Of a stretch of 64,000 nt of DNA, positions 41,616 to 51,102 are shown piece by piece (positions within the stretch are counted from its first letter, which is position 1; the number at the start of each line of letters is the position of its first letter). The translations under genes and the position numbers were made by a program. This stretch comes from Novosphingobium sp. (GTDB lineage: Bacteria; Pseudomonadota; Alphaproteobacteria; Sphingomonadales; Sphingomonadaceae). The DNA lies in contig JAPLPG010000235.1 in the NCBI GenBank assembly GCA_026400375.1, positions 20,248 to 84,247 on the forward strand, given 5' to 3'. Below the pieces are notes generated by a model that searched no databases, was not told the DNA's origin, and saw only the letters and a program-made list of their open reading frames with translations.

Positions 41616-43042
41616 GCGGCGGTTCTTTCGGCAGAGGCGGCAACCTCGGCCTGCCAGCGGTTGCGATAGGTGTCGAGATCGGCGTCGAGCGGTTCGACGC
41701 GGACAAGCGCACCTTGCGGCTTCAGCGTCGGGTCGATCAGGCGCAGGGCACCGAACGACACGTCGTTGTGCGCGTTGGCGGTGTAGACGGCGGTATCGGG
41801 ACGCAGCGATGCCAGCGCCCGGACAAAGACCTCGGCTTCGGCAAAGCGGCCCTCGACCAGCAGCCGTTCGGACGACCCGATCAGATCGAGCGCGGCATCG
41901 GCCACCAGCGCGGCATAGAGGCACGCGGCGGCGCGGCGCTGATACCAGTCCTCGGGCCGGTTGATCCAGCCGAAGCGCCCTTGCGCAAAAGGGCCAAAGC
42001 CGCGCATCAGCGTGGGCAGGATCATGCGCGGGGTGCGCAGCACTTCGGGCACGGCGGCGAGCAGGGCCGGCTGATCCGGCCTGATATCGACGCGGCGGGT
42101 ATCGATCTCGATCAGCGTCTCGATCTCGCGCCCGCCCATGAACCGGGCCGATGGCACGGCGCGGCCATGAACGTCGACATTGACCAGGCAATCGCGCGCT
42201 TCGGGCAGGGTGGCGGTGTCGACCGGCGTTGCGGGCAGGCGCATGGCGATGAACCACGTGCCGGTGGACAGGACGGTGGCCTCGTTCCCGGCAATCTCGG
42301 CAAAGCCACGCGCGGCAAGCAGCGCGGCGTTGGAATCGTGCAGCCCGGCCAGTACCTCGACCTGCGGGGAAAGGCCGGTGGCGGCCGCGATTTCGGGCCT
42401 GAGAGTCCCCACCACATCGCCCGCGCGCCTGACCTGCGCAAAGCGGGCGGCCCAGCCCTGGCGCTTTGCCATGGGTGAAAAGTCCGCCCCTTGCGGGCAC
42501 CACAGATCGGAATGGCAGCCCAGACTGGTCACTTCGCTCACCGCGTTGCCGGTGAGGAACCATGCCCAGTATTGCGCCCACGGCAGCAGCTTTGCGCGGG
42601 CCATTGCATCGCCATGCAATTGCTGGAGCCAGAACAGCTGGCTGCCGAAGTTCAACCCATCGGGCAGGGCGGGCGATCCGGTGAGCGCAAAGGGATCACG
42701 CTGCGCGCGATAGGCCGCCATCACTGCTTCGGGGAGCGGTTGTTCGTAATCGAGCGGCGGGAACGCCAGCGCGCCATCCACCAGCGCGCAAACCCCGGCG
42801 CCGTGGCCGACCGGCACGATCCGCGCCACCGGCACATCGGCAAAGCGCTTGAGCGTCTCGATCAGCCATGCGCCGATTGCCGGCGCATCGAGGCGACGCA
42901 ACCCGCCCGCCTCCAGCGGCATGTTGGCGCGCACCTGACGGTCGAGCATCAGCCCGCCTGCATCCCACAGGCTGACCTTGCTCAGCGTCTTGCCGAGATC
43001 GATGACGACAGTCGCGCCCGCTGTTGTTGCGCCCGATGCCAA
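41612..43042 (-). CDS. rhaB: L-rhamnulokinase (FGGY family)
   Basis: 476 residues from a TTG at 43042, preceded by GGGAGAAAG at proper spacing. The track's start at 43087 would place the first codons inside the operator palindromes. FGGY features are the N-terminal phosphate-binding '[20 protein letters not shown]', '[24 protein letters not shown]', the catalytic Asp region '[19 protein letters not shown]' and '[18 protein letters not shown]'. It phosphorylates L-rhamnulose to rhamnulose-1-phosphate. The sequence is of the alphaproteobacterial type rather than close to E. coli RhaB; the context settles the substrate. First gene of the leftward arm. Confidence 0.87.
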   Translation of the reverse strand: MASGATTAGATVVIDLGKTLSKVSLWDAGGLMLDRQVRANMPLEAGGLRRLDAPAIGAWLIETLKRFADVPVARIVPVGHGAGVCALVDGALAFPPLDYEQPLPEAVMAAYRAQRDPFALTGSPALPDGLNFGSQLFWLQQLHGDAMARAKLLPWAQYWAWFLTGNAVSEVTSLGCHSDLWCPQGADFSPMAKRQGWAARFAQVRRAGDVVGTLRPEIAAATGLSPQVEVLAGLHDSNAALLAARGFAEIAGNEATVLSTGTWFIAMRLPATPVDTATLPEARDCLVNVDVHGRAVPSARFMGGREIETLIEIDTRRVDIRPDQPALLAAVPEVLRTPRMILPTLMRGFGPFAQGRFGWINRPEDWYQRRAAACLYAALVADAALDLIGSSERLLVEGRFAEAEVFVRALASLRPDTAVYTANAHNDVSFGALRLIDPTLKPQGALVRVEPLDADLDTYRNRWQAEVAASAERTAA

Positions 43043-43065
43043 GCGCTTTCTCCCACTCCCTGAGT

Positions 43066-43103
43066 ACAATTGATCAATAACAATCATTCTTGATCAATTA
43101 CAA
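43066..43103. promoter_or_regulatory. Rhamnose operator: two TTGATCAA palindromes 20 bp apart in the divergent rha promoter
   Basis: TTGATCAA occurs at 43070-43077 and again at 43090-43097, in the form ACAATTGATCAATAA and TTCTTGATCAATTACAA. The centres are 20 bp apart, two DNA turns on the same face. The pair lies between rhaB (minus) and rhaD (plus) and would overlap both promoters. DeoR-family regulators commonly bind repeated operators. The GC content drops sharply in this stretch. Confidence 0.75.
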
Positions 43104-43163
43104 CAGGAATGTTAGCAGCCTTGGCCAGCGGCACAATGCCGACATGCAACGCACAGGGATGCC

Positions 43164-45272
43164 ATGAACGCCCACACCCCGATCTCCGCAGCTCTTCCCT
43201 TTGCCGTTCCTGCCAGCCGCTGGGACGATGCGGTGGCGGCAACGCTCAGCCCGGCAGAACTGCTGCTCTATCGCTCGAACCTGCTGGGGGGCGACCTGAC
43301 CGTGACCAACTTTGGCGGCGGCAACACGTCGGCCAAGCTGGAGGAGGTCGACCCGCTGACCGGTGAGAAAGTGGAAGTGCTGTGGGTCAAGGGTTCGGGC
43401 GGCGATATCGGCTCGATGAAGCTCGATGGTTTTGCCACGCTGTATCAGGCAAAGCTGCTCGGCCTCGAAGCGCACTATGCCGGGCCCGATGATGACGACA
43501 AGATGGTCGGGTTCCTGCCGCACTGCACCTTCAACCTAAACGGCCGCGCCGCCAGCATCGACACGCCGCTGCATTCGATCTTGCCCTTCGCGCATGTCGA
43601 TCACGTCCACCCCGATGCGATCATCGCGCTGGCGGCGTCATCGGGCGGCGAGGCGGCGACGCAGGAAATCTGGGGCGGCAGGATCGGCTGGCTGCCATGG
43701 AAGCGCCCCGGCTACACGCTCGGCGTGATGCTGCGCGATTACGTGGCGGCCAACCCGGGCGTCGCAGGCGTGATGCTGGCCGGACATGGCATCATCTGCT
43801 GGGCCGACAGCGCCAAGGCCTGCTATGAACACACCGTGCGCCTGATTGCAGATGCGGCCAACTATCTGAACGGCAAGCTGGCGGGCAAGCCGGCCTTCGG
43901 AGGCCAGGCCGTTGCGCCCAATCCCGATCGCGCTGCCATCGCCGCCGATCTGATGCCCCGCCTGCGCGGCTTCATGACCGGGGCGCGCGCCAAGCTTGGC
44001 CACTTCTCCGACGATGCCGAAGCGCTGGAATTCACCGGCTCGGTAGATTTCGAACGTCTCGCGGCGCTGGGCACGTCCTGCCCGGACCACTTCCTGCGCA
44101 CCAAGATCGCGCCGCTCACGCTCGATCCGGCGCGGCTGCAGGACGATGCCTATCTGGCGCAGAAGATCGGCGAATACCGCGACATGTATGCGGCCTATTA
44201 TGCGCGCTGCAAGCGGCCCAATTCGCCCGCCATGCGCGATGCGAATCCGGTCGTCGTGCTGGTGCCGGGCGTGGGCCGCATCACCTTTGCCACCGACAAG
44301 ACCACCGCGCGCCTTGCCGGTGAATTCTATGGCAACGCCATCAACGTGATGCGCGGGGCCGAGGCGATTGGCGAATACATCGCGCTGGACGAACAGGAAG
44401 CCTTCGACATCGAATACTGGCTGCTCGAGGAAGCCAAGCTGCAACGCATGCCCGCACCCCGGCCGCTGGTCGGCAAGATCGCGCTCGTCACCGGCGGGGC
44501 CGGCGGCATCGGTGCCGCCTCGGCCGCGCGGCTCCTGCGCGAAGGCGCCTGCGTGGTGCTGGCCGATCGCGATGCCGCGTCGGTGGAGGACGTGCGCGCA
44601 GGGTTCGCCCGGCAGTTCGGCAAGGATGTGGTCCGCGCCGCCGTGTGCGACGTGACCGACGAGCGCCAGGTCCAGGCCGCGTTCGATCTTGCGGCGCGCG
44701 AATTCGGCGGGCTGGATATCCTCGTGGCCAATGCCGGCATCGCCAGTTCCGCCCCGCTCGAAGAAACCACGATCGAGCTGTGGAACCGCAACTACGATGT
44801 GCTGGCGCAAGGCTACTTCCTCACCGCCCGTGCCGCCTGGCCGCTGCTCCGGCGGATGAAGGACCAGGGCGGTTCGTCGGTCGTGTTCATCGGATCGAAG
44901 AACGGCGTGGCCGCTGCCACCAACGCCAGCGCCTATGCCTCGGCCAAGGCGGCCGCCAACCATCTGGCGCGCTGCCTCGCGCTTGAAGGGGCGCCGCATG
45001 GCATCCGCGTCAACACCGTCAATCCCGATGCGGTGATCAAGGGCAGCAAGATCTGGGATGGCGACTGGCGCACCGAACGCGCCGGCGCACACGGCATCGA
45101 TGCGGGCATGGAACTGGAAGAGCACTACCGCAAGCCCTCCATGCTGGGGCGTGACGTCCTTCCCGAAGATATTGCCGAAGCCGTCTATTTCCTCGGCTCG
45201 GACATGAGCGCAAAGTCGACCGGCAACATGATCAACGTCGATGCGGGCAACGCACAGGCCTTCACGCGATAA
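43164..45272 (+). CDS. rhaD: Bifunctional rhamnulose-1-phosphate aldolase / lactaldehyde dehydrogenase (aldolase-SDR fusion)
   Basis: 702 residues. The N-terminal class II aldolase/adducin domain (about 1-400) has 'NLLGGDLTVTNFGGGNTSAKL', 'VLWVKGSGGDIGSM', the zinc site 'FAHVDHVHPDAIIAL' and 'GVMLAGHGIICW'. The C-terminal short-chain dehydrogenase (about 430-702) has 'KIALVTGGAGGIGAASAARLL', 'DILVANAGIASSAP' and the catalytic 'VFIGSKNGV' Ser with 'SAYASAKAAANHLARC' (Tyr-x3-Lys). It splits rhamnulose-1-phosphate to DHAP plus L-lactaldehyde and oxidises the aldehyde to L-lactate with NAD+. First gene of the rightward arm. Confidence 0.93.
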   Translation: MNAHTPISAALPFAVPASRWDDAVAATLSPAELLLYRSNLLGGDLTVTNFGGGNTSAKLEEVDPLTGEKVEVLWVKGSGGDIGSMKLDGFATLYQAKLLGLEAHYAGPDDDDKMVGFLPHCTFNLNGRAASIDTPLHSILPFAHVDHVHPDAIIALAASSGGEAATQEIWGGRIGWLPWKRPGYTLGVMLRDYVAANPGVAGVMLAGHGIICWADSAKACYEHTVRLIADAANYLNGKLAGKPAFGGQAVAPNPDRAAIAADLMPRLRGFMTGARAKLGHFSDDAEALEFTGSVDFERLAALGTSCPDHFLRTKIAPLTLDPARLQDDAYLAQKIGEYRDMYAAYYARCKRPNSPAMRDANPVVVLVPGVGRITFATDKTTARLAGEFYGNAINVMRGAEAIGEYIALDEQEAFDIEYWLLEEAKLQRMPAPRPLVGKIALVTGGAGGIGAASAARLLREGACVVLADRDAASVEDVRAGFARQFGKDVVRAAVCDVTDERQVQAAFDLAAREFGGLDILVANAGIASSAPLEETTIELWNRNYDVLAQGYFLTARAAWPLLRRMKDQGGSSVVFIGSKNGVAAATNASAYASAKAAANHLARCLALEGAPHGIRVNTVNPDAVIKGSKIWDGDWRTERAGAHGIDAGMELEEHYRKPSMLGRDVLPEDIAEAVYFLGSDMSAKSTGNMINVDAGNAQAFTR

Positions 45273-45295
45273 GCGCAGGGGAGAGGACAAGAACA

Positions 45296-46588
45296 ATGAC
45301 CCAACTGCCCATTTCCGCCGACCTGATCGCGACACGCAATGCCGTGCACGCCGATGCGCTGGAGGACGATTACGCCTCGCTCGGCCGCAAGCTTTCGCGC
45401 ACGGGCATCGACATCGATGCGATTCTGGACCGCGTGGCCGGGTTCTCGGTCGCCGTGCCATCGTGGGGCGCGGGGCGCGGCGGCACGCGCTTTGCCAAGT
45501 TCCCGATCCCGGGCGAGCCGACCAATATTCACGAGAAGCTTGAGGATTGCGCGGTGATCCAGCAGCTCGGCCGGGTCACGCCACGCGTGTCTCCGCACTT
45601 TCCGTGGGACAAGGTCAGCGATTACAAGGCGCTGCGTGAAGAGGCGGCGACGCTTGGCCTCGGCTTCGATGCGGTCAATTCGAACACCTTTCAGGACCAG
45701 CCGGGGCAGGTGCACACCTATGCCAACGGCTCGCTCGCCGCACAGGATGCCGCCACGCGCCAGCAGGCTGTGGATCACAACATCGAATGCATCGAGATCG
45801 GCGTGCAGCTTGGCTCTACTGACCTGACGGTGTGGGTGGGCGATGGCACGAATTTCCCCGGCCAGCAGGATCTCGGCCGCAGCCTCGACCGCTATCTGGA
45901 AGCGGCCTCGAAGATCTACGCCGCGCTGCCCGATGACTGGCGGATGCTGCTGGAACACAAGATGTTCGAGCCTGCGTTCTATTCGACCGTGATCAGCGAT
46001 TGGGGCAGTTCGATCCTTGCCGCGCAGGAACTGGGCCCCAAGGCCAAGTGCCTGGTCGATCTGGGCCATCATGCGCCCAACGTGAACATCGAACAGATCG
46101 TGGCGCGGCTGCACCGCTTCGGCAAGCTGGGCGGCTTCCACTTCAACGACAGCAAATATGGCGACGACGATCTCGACAGCGGATCGATCAACCCGCACCA
46201 GCTGTTCCTGGTATTCAACGAGCTGGTCGAGGCCGAACTGAACCCGCAAGACGGCTTCAACCCCAGCTACATGATCGATCAGTCGCACAACGTCACCGAC
46301 CCGATCGAATCAATGCTGTCGAGCGCCGAGACGATCACCCAGTGCTTTGCCAAGGCACAGTTGGTGGACCGCGCAGCGCTTCACGCCGCGCAAGAGGCCA
46401 ACGACACGATGATGGCGTTCCAGGCGCTGCGCCGGGCCTACAACATCGATGTTGCGCCGATTCTGGCCAAGGCGCGGGCCGAAGCCGGCGGCGCGATCGA
46501 CGTGCTCGAAGCCTATCGTCTCAGCCAGTATCGCAGCCGCAAGGCGCAGGAACGCAAGGCCGTGGGGCTGGGTGCTGGCATCGTCTAA
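45296..46588 (+). CDS. rhaI: L-rhamnose isomerase (alphaproteobacterial RhaI type)
   Basis: 430 residues, ATG 23 bases after rhaD with GGGGAGAGGA ahead of it. It is a xylose-isomerase-like TIM barrel converting L-rhamnose to L-rhamnulose. Metal-binding residues are seen in 'LLEHKMFEPAFYSTVISDWGSS' (Glu), 'KCLVDLGHHAPNVNIEQI' (Asp, His) and 'GGFHFNDSKYGDDDLDSGSINPHQLFLVFNELVEAE' (Asp residues). It belongs to the RhaI group found in rhizobia and sphingomonads rather than E. coli RhaA. 43 bases separate it from the rhamnosidase gene. Confidence 0.92.
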   Translation: MTQLPISADLIATRNAVHADALEDDYASLGRKLSRTGIDIDAILDRVAGFSVAVPSWGAGRGGTRFAKFPIPGEPTNIHEKLEDCAVIQQLGRVTPRVSPHFPWDKVSDYKALREEAATLGLGFDAVNSNTFQDQPGQVHTYANGSLAAQDAATRQQAVDHNIECIEIGVQLGSTDLTVWVGDGTNFPGQQDLGRSLDRYLEAASKIYAALPDDWRMLLEHKMFEPAFYSTVISDWGSSILAAQELGPKAKCLVDLGHHAPNVNIEQIVARLHRFGKLGGFHFNDSKYGDDDLDSGSINPHQLFLVFNELVEAELNPQDGFNPSYMIDQSHNVTDPIESMLSSAETITQCFAKAQLVDRAALHAAQEANDTMMAFQALRRAYNIDVAPILAKARAEAGGAIDVLEAYRLSQYRSRKAQERKAVGLGAGIV

Positions 46589-46631
46589 GCGTCTGAACAT
46601 CTGAAAATACAAGAAAATCGGAGAGAGCAGC

Positions 46632-49600
46632 ATGACCATTCGCCGGGGCCTCATGGCCGCCACCATTCTCGCCACGACCATGTCGCTGGCTCCGGCTGCG
46701 CTCGCTCGGAATGCTGCCCCATCCTCGGCATCATGCTCGGCATCATCCTCGCCGCCAGCCTCGGCAACGGCCGCTGCCGACACGCTGGCCCAGCAGTTCC
46801 AGGACCCACCGTCTGAAGCGCGCCCGCGCGTGTGGTGGCACTGGATGAACGGCAATGTCACCAAGGACGGCATCGCCAAGGATCTGGCGTGGATGAAGCG
46901 GGTGGGCATCGGCGGCCTGCAGAACTTCGATGCCAATCTCGACACCCCGCAAGTGGTCGACAAGCGGCTGGTCTACATGACGCCCGAATGGAAGGACGCC
47001 TTCCGCTTTGCCGCGACCGAGGCGGACCGGCTGGGCCTGGAACTGGCCATCGCGGCATCGCCCGGCTGGTCGGAAACCGGCGGGCCGTGGGTGAAGCCCG
47101 AAGATGGCATGAAGAAGCTGGTCTGGTCGGAACGGACCGTGGCCGGGGGCAAGCCCGTGCGCGGGGCTTTGCCGCCCTTGCCGCAGGTGGTCGGCCCGTT
47201 CCAGACCGCCCCGCTGGTGGAGAACATGCCCGGACAGTCCGTCAAGGCAGGGCCACAGCCCAACGCATCTGGCGAAGTTGCCGTGCTGGCCGTGCGCGTG
47301 GCCGAACCGGCACTGCCCGCCCCGGCCTTCACGCTCGGCGATGGCACGAAGCTTAACGCAACCGGTCTTGCCGATGCCGACTTGCGCAGCGCGGTAAAGG
47401 TGCCTCTCAATTCCGGCTTGGCCGGTGCGATGATGGTGCGCTTCCCCCGCGCCGTCACCGTGCGTTCGCTTCGCCTGTTCCTGCCGGGGGTGAAGCTGCC
47501 CTTCCGGGGCGTACCGATCAAGGCCACGCTGGAGGTCCGCGAAGGCGCAGGCTGGCGCGCGGTGACCGACATTCCGCTTGGCGGCGTGCCCACCACGCGC
47601 ACCTTCCCGGCCACGACCGGGCAGGAATTCCGCCTTGCCCTGGCCGACAGTAGCAACCGCGGCAATCTCGACATGCTCAACGCCGCCCCGGGCGCGGTCT
47701 CGATCAACTTCTTCGATACCGGGCCGATGACATCGGTCAACGTGGCGGATTTCCAGCTTGTCGCCGATGCGCGGGTCGACCGGGCAGAAGAAAAGGCCGG
47801 ATACGATACCGTGCTCGATTATCATGCCCTTGCCAGCGGTGATGGCGATGCAGGCGGTGCGACGCCAAACCCCGATGCCGTAATCGATCTCACCAACCGT
47901 GTTCGCCCCGATGGCTCGCTCGACTGGACGCCGCCCAAGGGCAGCGACTGGCGCATCATGCGCTTCGGCTGGTCCTTGACTGGCAAGACCAACCATCCCG
48001 CCCCGCCCGAGGCTACCGGGCTCGAGGTCGACAAGCTCGATGGCGCTGCCGTGCGCCGCTATCTTGAGCATTACCTTGGCATGTATCGCGAAGCGGTTGG
48101 CCCTGACCTGATCGGCAAGCGCGGCGTGCAGGCGCTGCTGACCGATTCGATCGAGGTGGGCAACGCCAACTGGACCGCGGCGATGGAGGCGGAATTTGCC
48201 GCGCGGCGCGGCTATGCCCTGCGCCCGTGGCTGCCGGTGCTGGCCGGAACCGTGATCGGATCGCCCGCGCAGTCCGACCGTTTCCTGTTCGATTTCCGCG
48301 CCACGCTGGCCGAACTCATCGCCGACAAGCATTATGGCACGGTGGCCAATGTGGCGCACGAACAGGGCCTGAAGGTCTATGGCGAGGCGCTGGAGGACAA
48401 GCGCCCGATGCTGGGCGATGACCTGGCCATGCGCGCCCACGCCGACGTGCCGATGGCCGCGCTCTGGACCTTTGCCGACCAGGGCAAGCTGCGCACCACG
48501 CTGCTGGGCGACATGCGCGGCGCGGCATCGGTCGCGCATGTCTATGGCAAGCCCTACGTGGCGGCGGAATCGATGACTTCGGTCAATGCGCCGTGGGACT
48601 TTGCCCCGTCGAATCTCAAGAAGGTGATCGATCTGGAATTTGCCAGCGGCATCAACCGCCCGGTCATCCACACCTCGGTCCACCAGCCATCGGACGACAA
48701 GCAGCCGGGCCTTTCGCTGGCGATCTTCGGCCAGTATTTCAACCGGCACGAGGCCTGGGCCGAACTGGCCAAGCCCTGGGTCGATTACCTCGCGCGCACG
48801 TCGCTGATGCTGCAGCAGGGGCGCAACGTGGCCGACGTGGCGTGGTTCATCGGCGAGGATTCGCCCGTCACCGCGCTCTATGCCGAAAAGGCCCCGGCCA
48901 ACCTTCCGACCGCCCATGCCTGGGACTTCGTCAACGCCGCGATGCTGGCCAGTGCCCTGTCCAATGATGGAACAGAGGTCGTCTCCTCGGGCGGCGCCCA
49001 CTACCGCGCGATCTATCTTGGCGGCACTTCGCAGGCGATGACCTTGCCCACGCTGGAGCGCCTTGCCGCACTGGTGCGCGGCGGGGCCACGTTGATCGGC
49101 GAAAAGCCGCGCGCCACGCCCAGCAACGCCGATGACATGGCGCGCTTTGCAGCACTGGCCGATGCCTTGTGGGCAGGAGCTGCCGGCAAGGGCCGGGTCA
49201 TTGCCACGCAGACGATCGATGCCGGGCTGCAGCAGGCCGGGATCGCGCCCGACTTCACCCTTTCGGGTGCGGCAAACGGCGATGTGCTGTTCGTGCATCG
49301 CAAGCTTGCCGATGGCGAGGCCTGGTTCCTCAACAACCGCCGCCAGGCCCCGCTTGCGGGCGAGGCGCGCTTCCGCGTCACCGGCCTCCAGCCCGAACTG
49401 TGGCGCGCCGAAACCGGCAAGGCAGAACCGCTGTCCTACCGCATCGAAGGTGGGCAGACCGTGGTGCCGCTGTCGCTCCTGCCCGAAGACGCGGTCTTCG
49501 TGGTGTTCCGCAAACCCGCCACCGCCACCGCCAGCGCCGTAACCGTGGCGGCGCCGGTGCTGTCGACCGTGGCCAAGCTGGACGGCGCCTGGACCGTGGC

Positions 49601-50051
49601 GTTCCAGCCCGGCCGCGGGGCGCCTGCGTCGATCACCTTGCCCAATCTCGCCCCGCTGGAACAGCATGCCGATCCGGGCGTGCGCTACTTCTCGGGCATC
49701 GCCACCTATTCGACCGCGTTCACCCTGCCCAAGGCGGCAAAGCCGGGCCAGGCGCTGTGGCTCGATCTGGGCGATGTTGGCGAAATTGCCGAAGTGACCG
49801 TCAACGGCAGGCCTGCGGGCAGCGTCTGGCACAAGCCGTTTCGCGTGGACATCTCCGGCACCGCCCAGCGCGGACGCAACACGCTGCAGGTGCGCGTGGC
49901 CAACCTCTGGGTCAATCGCCTGATCGGTGATGCCCAGCCGGATGCGCAGAAGATCACCTTCACAACCGTCCCGACCTACCGCCCCGACGCCCCGCTGCGT
50001 CCTTCGGGCATTGCCGGGCCGGTCGTGATCGAGGCTGCCGGCAGGCCGTGA
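46632..50051 (+). CDS. GH106 alpha-L-rhamnosidase, exported
   Basis: 1139 residues. A signal peptide (MTIRRGLMAATILATTMSLAPAALA) is followed by a Ser/Ala-rich stretch encoded by a small CATC/CTCGG repeat. The GH106 core starts at 'FQDPPSEARPRVWWHWMNGNVTKDGIAKDLAWMKRVGIGGLQNFD'. Later blocks include 'ALLTDSIEVGNANWTAAMEAEFAARRGYALRPWLPVLAG' and a C-terminal beta-sandwich 'WLDLGDVGEIAEVTVNGRPAGSVWHKPFRVDISG'. GH106 was founded on a Sphingomonas rhamnosidase, and the enzyme frees L-rhamnose from plant glycosides or polysaccharides. Its place after rhaI makes it the supply step of this regulon. Confidence 0.93.
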   Translation: MTIRRGLMAATILATTMSLAPAALARNAAPSSASCSASSSPPASATAAADTLAQQFQDPPSEARPRVWWHWMNGNVTKDGIAKDLAWMKRVGIGGLQNFDANLDTPQVVDKRLVYMTPEWKDAFRFAATEADRLGLELAIAASPGWSETGGPWVKPEDGMKKLVWSERTVAGGKPVRGALPPLPQVVGPFQTAPLVENMPGQSVKAGPQPNASGEVAVLAVRVAEPALPAPAFTLGDGTKLNATGLADADLRSAVKVPLNSGLAGAMMVRFPRAVTVRSLRLFLPGVKLPFRGVPIKATLEVREGAGWRAVTDIPLGGVPTTRTFPATTGQEFRLALADSSNRGNLDMLNAAPGAVSINFFDTGPMTSVNVADFQLVADARVDRAEEKAGYDTVLDYHALASGDGDAGGATPNPDAVIDLTNRVRPDGSLDWTPPKGSDWRIMRFGWSLTGKTNHPAPPEATGLEVDKLDGAAVRRYLEHYLGMYREAVGPDLIGKRGVQALLTDSIEVGNANWTAAMEAEFAARRGYALRPWLPVLAGTVIGSPAQSDRFLFDFRATLAELIADKHYGTVANVAHEQGLKVYGEALEDKRPMLGDDLAMRAHADVPMAALWTFADQGKLRTTLLGDMRGAASVAHVYGKPYVAAESMTSVNAPWDFAPSNLKKVIDLEFASGINRPVIHTSVHQPSDDKQPGLSLAIFGQYFNRHEAWAELAKPWVDYLARTSLMLQQGRNVADVAWFIGEDSPVTALYAEKAPANLPTAHAWDFVNAAMLASALSNDGTEVVSSGGAHYRAIYLGGTSQAMTLPTLERLAALVRGGATLIGEKPRATPSNADDMARFAALADALWAGAAGKGRVIATQTIDAGLQQAGIAPDFTLSGAANGDVLFVHRKLADGEAWFLNNRRQAPLAGEARFRVTGLQPELWRAETGKAEPLSYRIEGGQTVVPLSLLPEDAVFVVFRKPATATASAVTVAAPVLSTVAKLDGAWTVAFQPGRGAPASITLPNLAPLEQHADPGVRYFSGIATYSTAFTLPKAAKPGQALWLDLGDVGEIAEVTVNGRPAGSVWHKPFRVDISGTAQRGRNTLQVRVANLWVNRLIGDAQPDAQKITFTTVPTYRPDAPLRPSGIAGPVVIEAAGRP

Positions 50052-50094
50052 TGCGGCTTGAGCAACGTCCACCCCATCGGCTACCACGGCGGGG

Positions 50095-51006
50095 ATGACC
50101 GCGCCCCCGTACCGCAACCGCATCGATCCCCGCGCCGCCGCGGTGTTCTGGCGCGTGTGCGAGACCGGGTCGATCAGTGCGGCGGCGCGGGCGCTGAACC
50201 TGTCGCAGCCTTCCGTGTCGAACACCGTGGCACTGCTCGAACAGCGGCTCGGCGCCACGCTGTTCACGCGTTCACGCAATGGCATTGTCCTGACGCGCGA
50301 GGGTGAGGCGCTGCGCGACCGGGCCGAAGCCATGGTCAACCTGCTGGAAAGCGCCGCGATCGAGGTGGATCACGCCGCGCGCGCCATCGCCGGGCCGCTG
50401 AAAGTCGGCGGTACGCCCGGTGCGCTGGTCAGCCTGCTGCCACGGGCCGTGGCGCGGCTCGAACAGAAAGTCGGCCACTTCGCGCTGAGCGTGGTCGAAC
50501 GGCCCGATGCCGAACTGGCCGACCTGCTGCGCACCGGCGCACTCGATCTGGCAGTGCTGACCACCGAGATCGTCGAATGCCCGCCCGATCTGGTCGAGGT
50601 CACCCTCGCCCGCGATCCCTTTGGCCTGATCGTCGGCCGCGCCCACGATGCCCTGGCCGAAAGGGTTTCGCTGCGCGATCTGACCGCGCTGCCATGGGTT
50701 CTGCCCGCCGCGCAAGGTGCGTTCCGGCGGCAGGTCGATGCACTGTTCCTCAATGCCGGGGTGCCGGTCCCGCAAAACGTGATCCGCTGCGATTCGCTGC
50801 TGACCACCAAGGCCATCGTGCGTGAAACCGATCGCATCACCGTCCTGCCGCGCACCGTGGCCGGAACCGAACTGTCGATCGGCAAGCTGCGCGCCATCAC
50901 CATTGTCGAGGCCGCCTTCGAACGCAGCATCGGCGTGCGCTATCTGGCCGATCGCAAGCTGCCGGTCCTGGCGCGCGCCTTGCTGGAAGTTCTGTCCGAG
51001 GCATAG
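50095..51006 (+). CDS. LysR-family transcriptional regulator in the rhamnoside cluster
   Basis: 303 residues. The N-terminal winged HTH 'AAAVFWRVCETGSISAAARALNLSQPSVSNTVALLEQRLGATLFTRSRNGIVLTREGEAL' is a standard LysR domain, and the rest is a periplasmic-binding-protein-like effector domain ('GPLKVGGTPGALVSLLPRAVARLEQKVG'). It is 43 bases after the rhamnosidase gene and codirectional, with GH1 97 bases after it. It may control the glycosidases or a separate target. The effector is unknown; with a DeoR regulator also present, the cluster may have two input signals. Confidence 0.92.
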   Translation: MTAPPYRNRIDPRAAAVFWRVCETGSISAAARALNLSQPSVSNTVALLEQRLGATLFTRSRNGIVLTREGEALRDRAEAMVNLLESAAIEVDHAARAIAGPLKVGGTPGALVSLLPRAVARLEQKVGHFALSVVERPDAELADLLRTGALDLAVLTTEIVECPPDLVEVTLARDPFGLIVGRAHDALAERVSLRDLTALPWVLPAAQGAFRRQVDALFLNAGVPVPQNVIRCDSLLTTKAIVRETDRITVLPRTVAGTELSIGKLRAITIVEAAFERSIGVRYLADRKLPVLARALLEVLSEA

Positions 51007-51102
51007 GCTCAGGCTATCGATCCCCCCGAAATTGCTATTTTGGCAAAAGACGCCAAGTCTGTAGCCGGAGCCAAAGCAAAGCAAAGCCTTGGGGGATAGA
51101 GC

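Noticed and set aside
41615-42581. N-terminal 300 residues of the 703-residue track ORF ending at 40470
   Set aside because: They lie over rhaB in another frame and read as Arg/Ala-rich nonsense; the oxidase starts at the ATG at 41615.
46743-50339. 1198-residue minus-strand ORF opposite the rhamnosidase
   Set aside because: It is the antisense shadow of the GH106 gene: long antisense frames are common in GC-rich DNA, its translation is Arg/Gly/His-rich without domains, and the plus strand has a signal peptide and family motifs.
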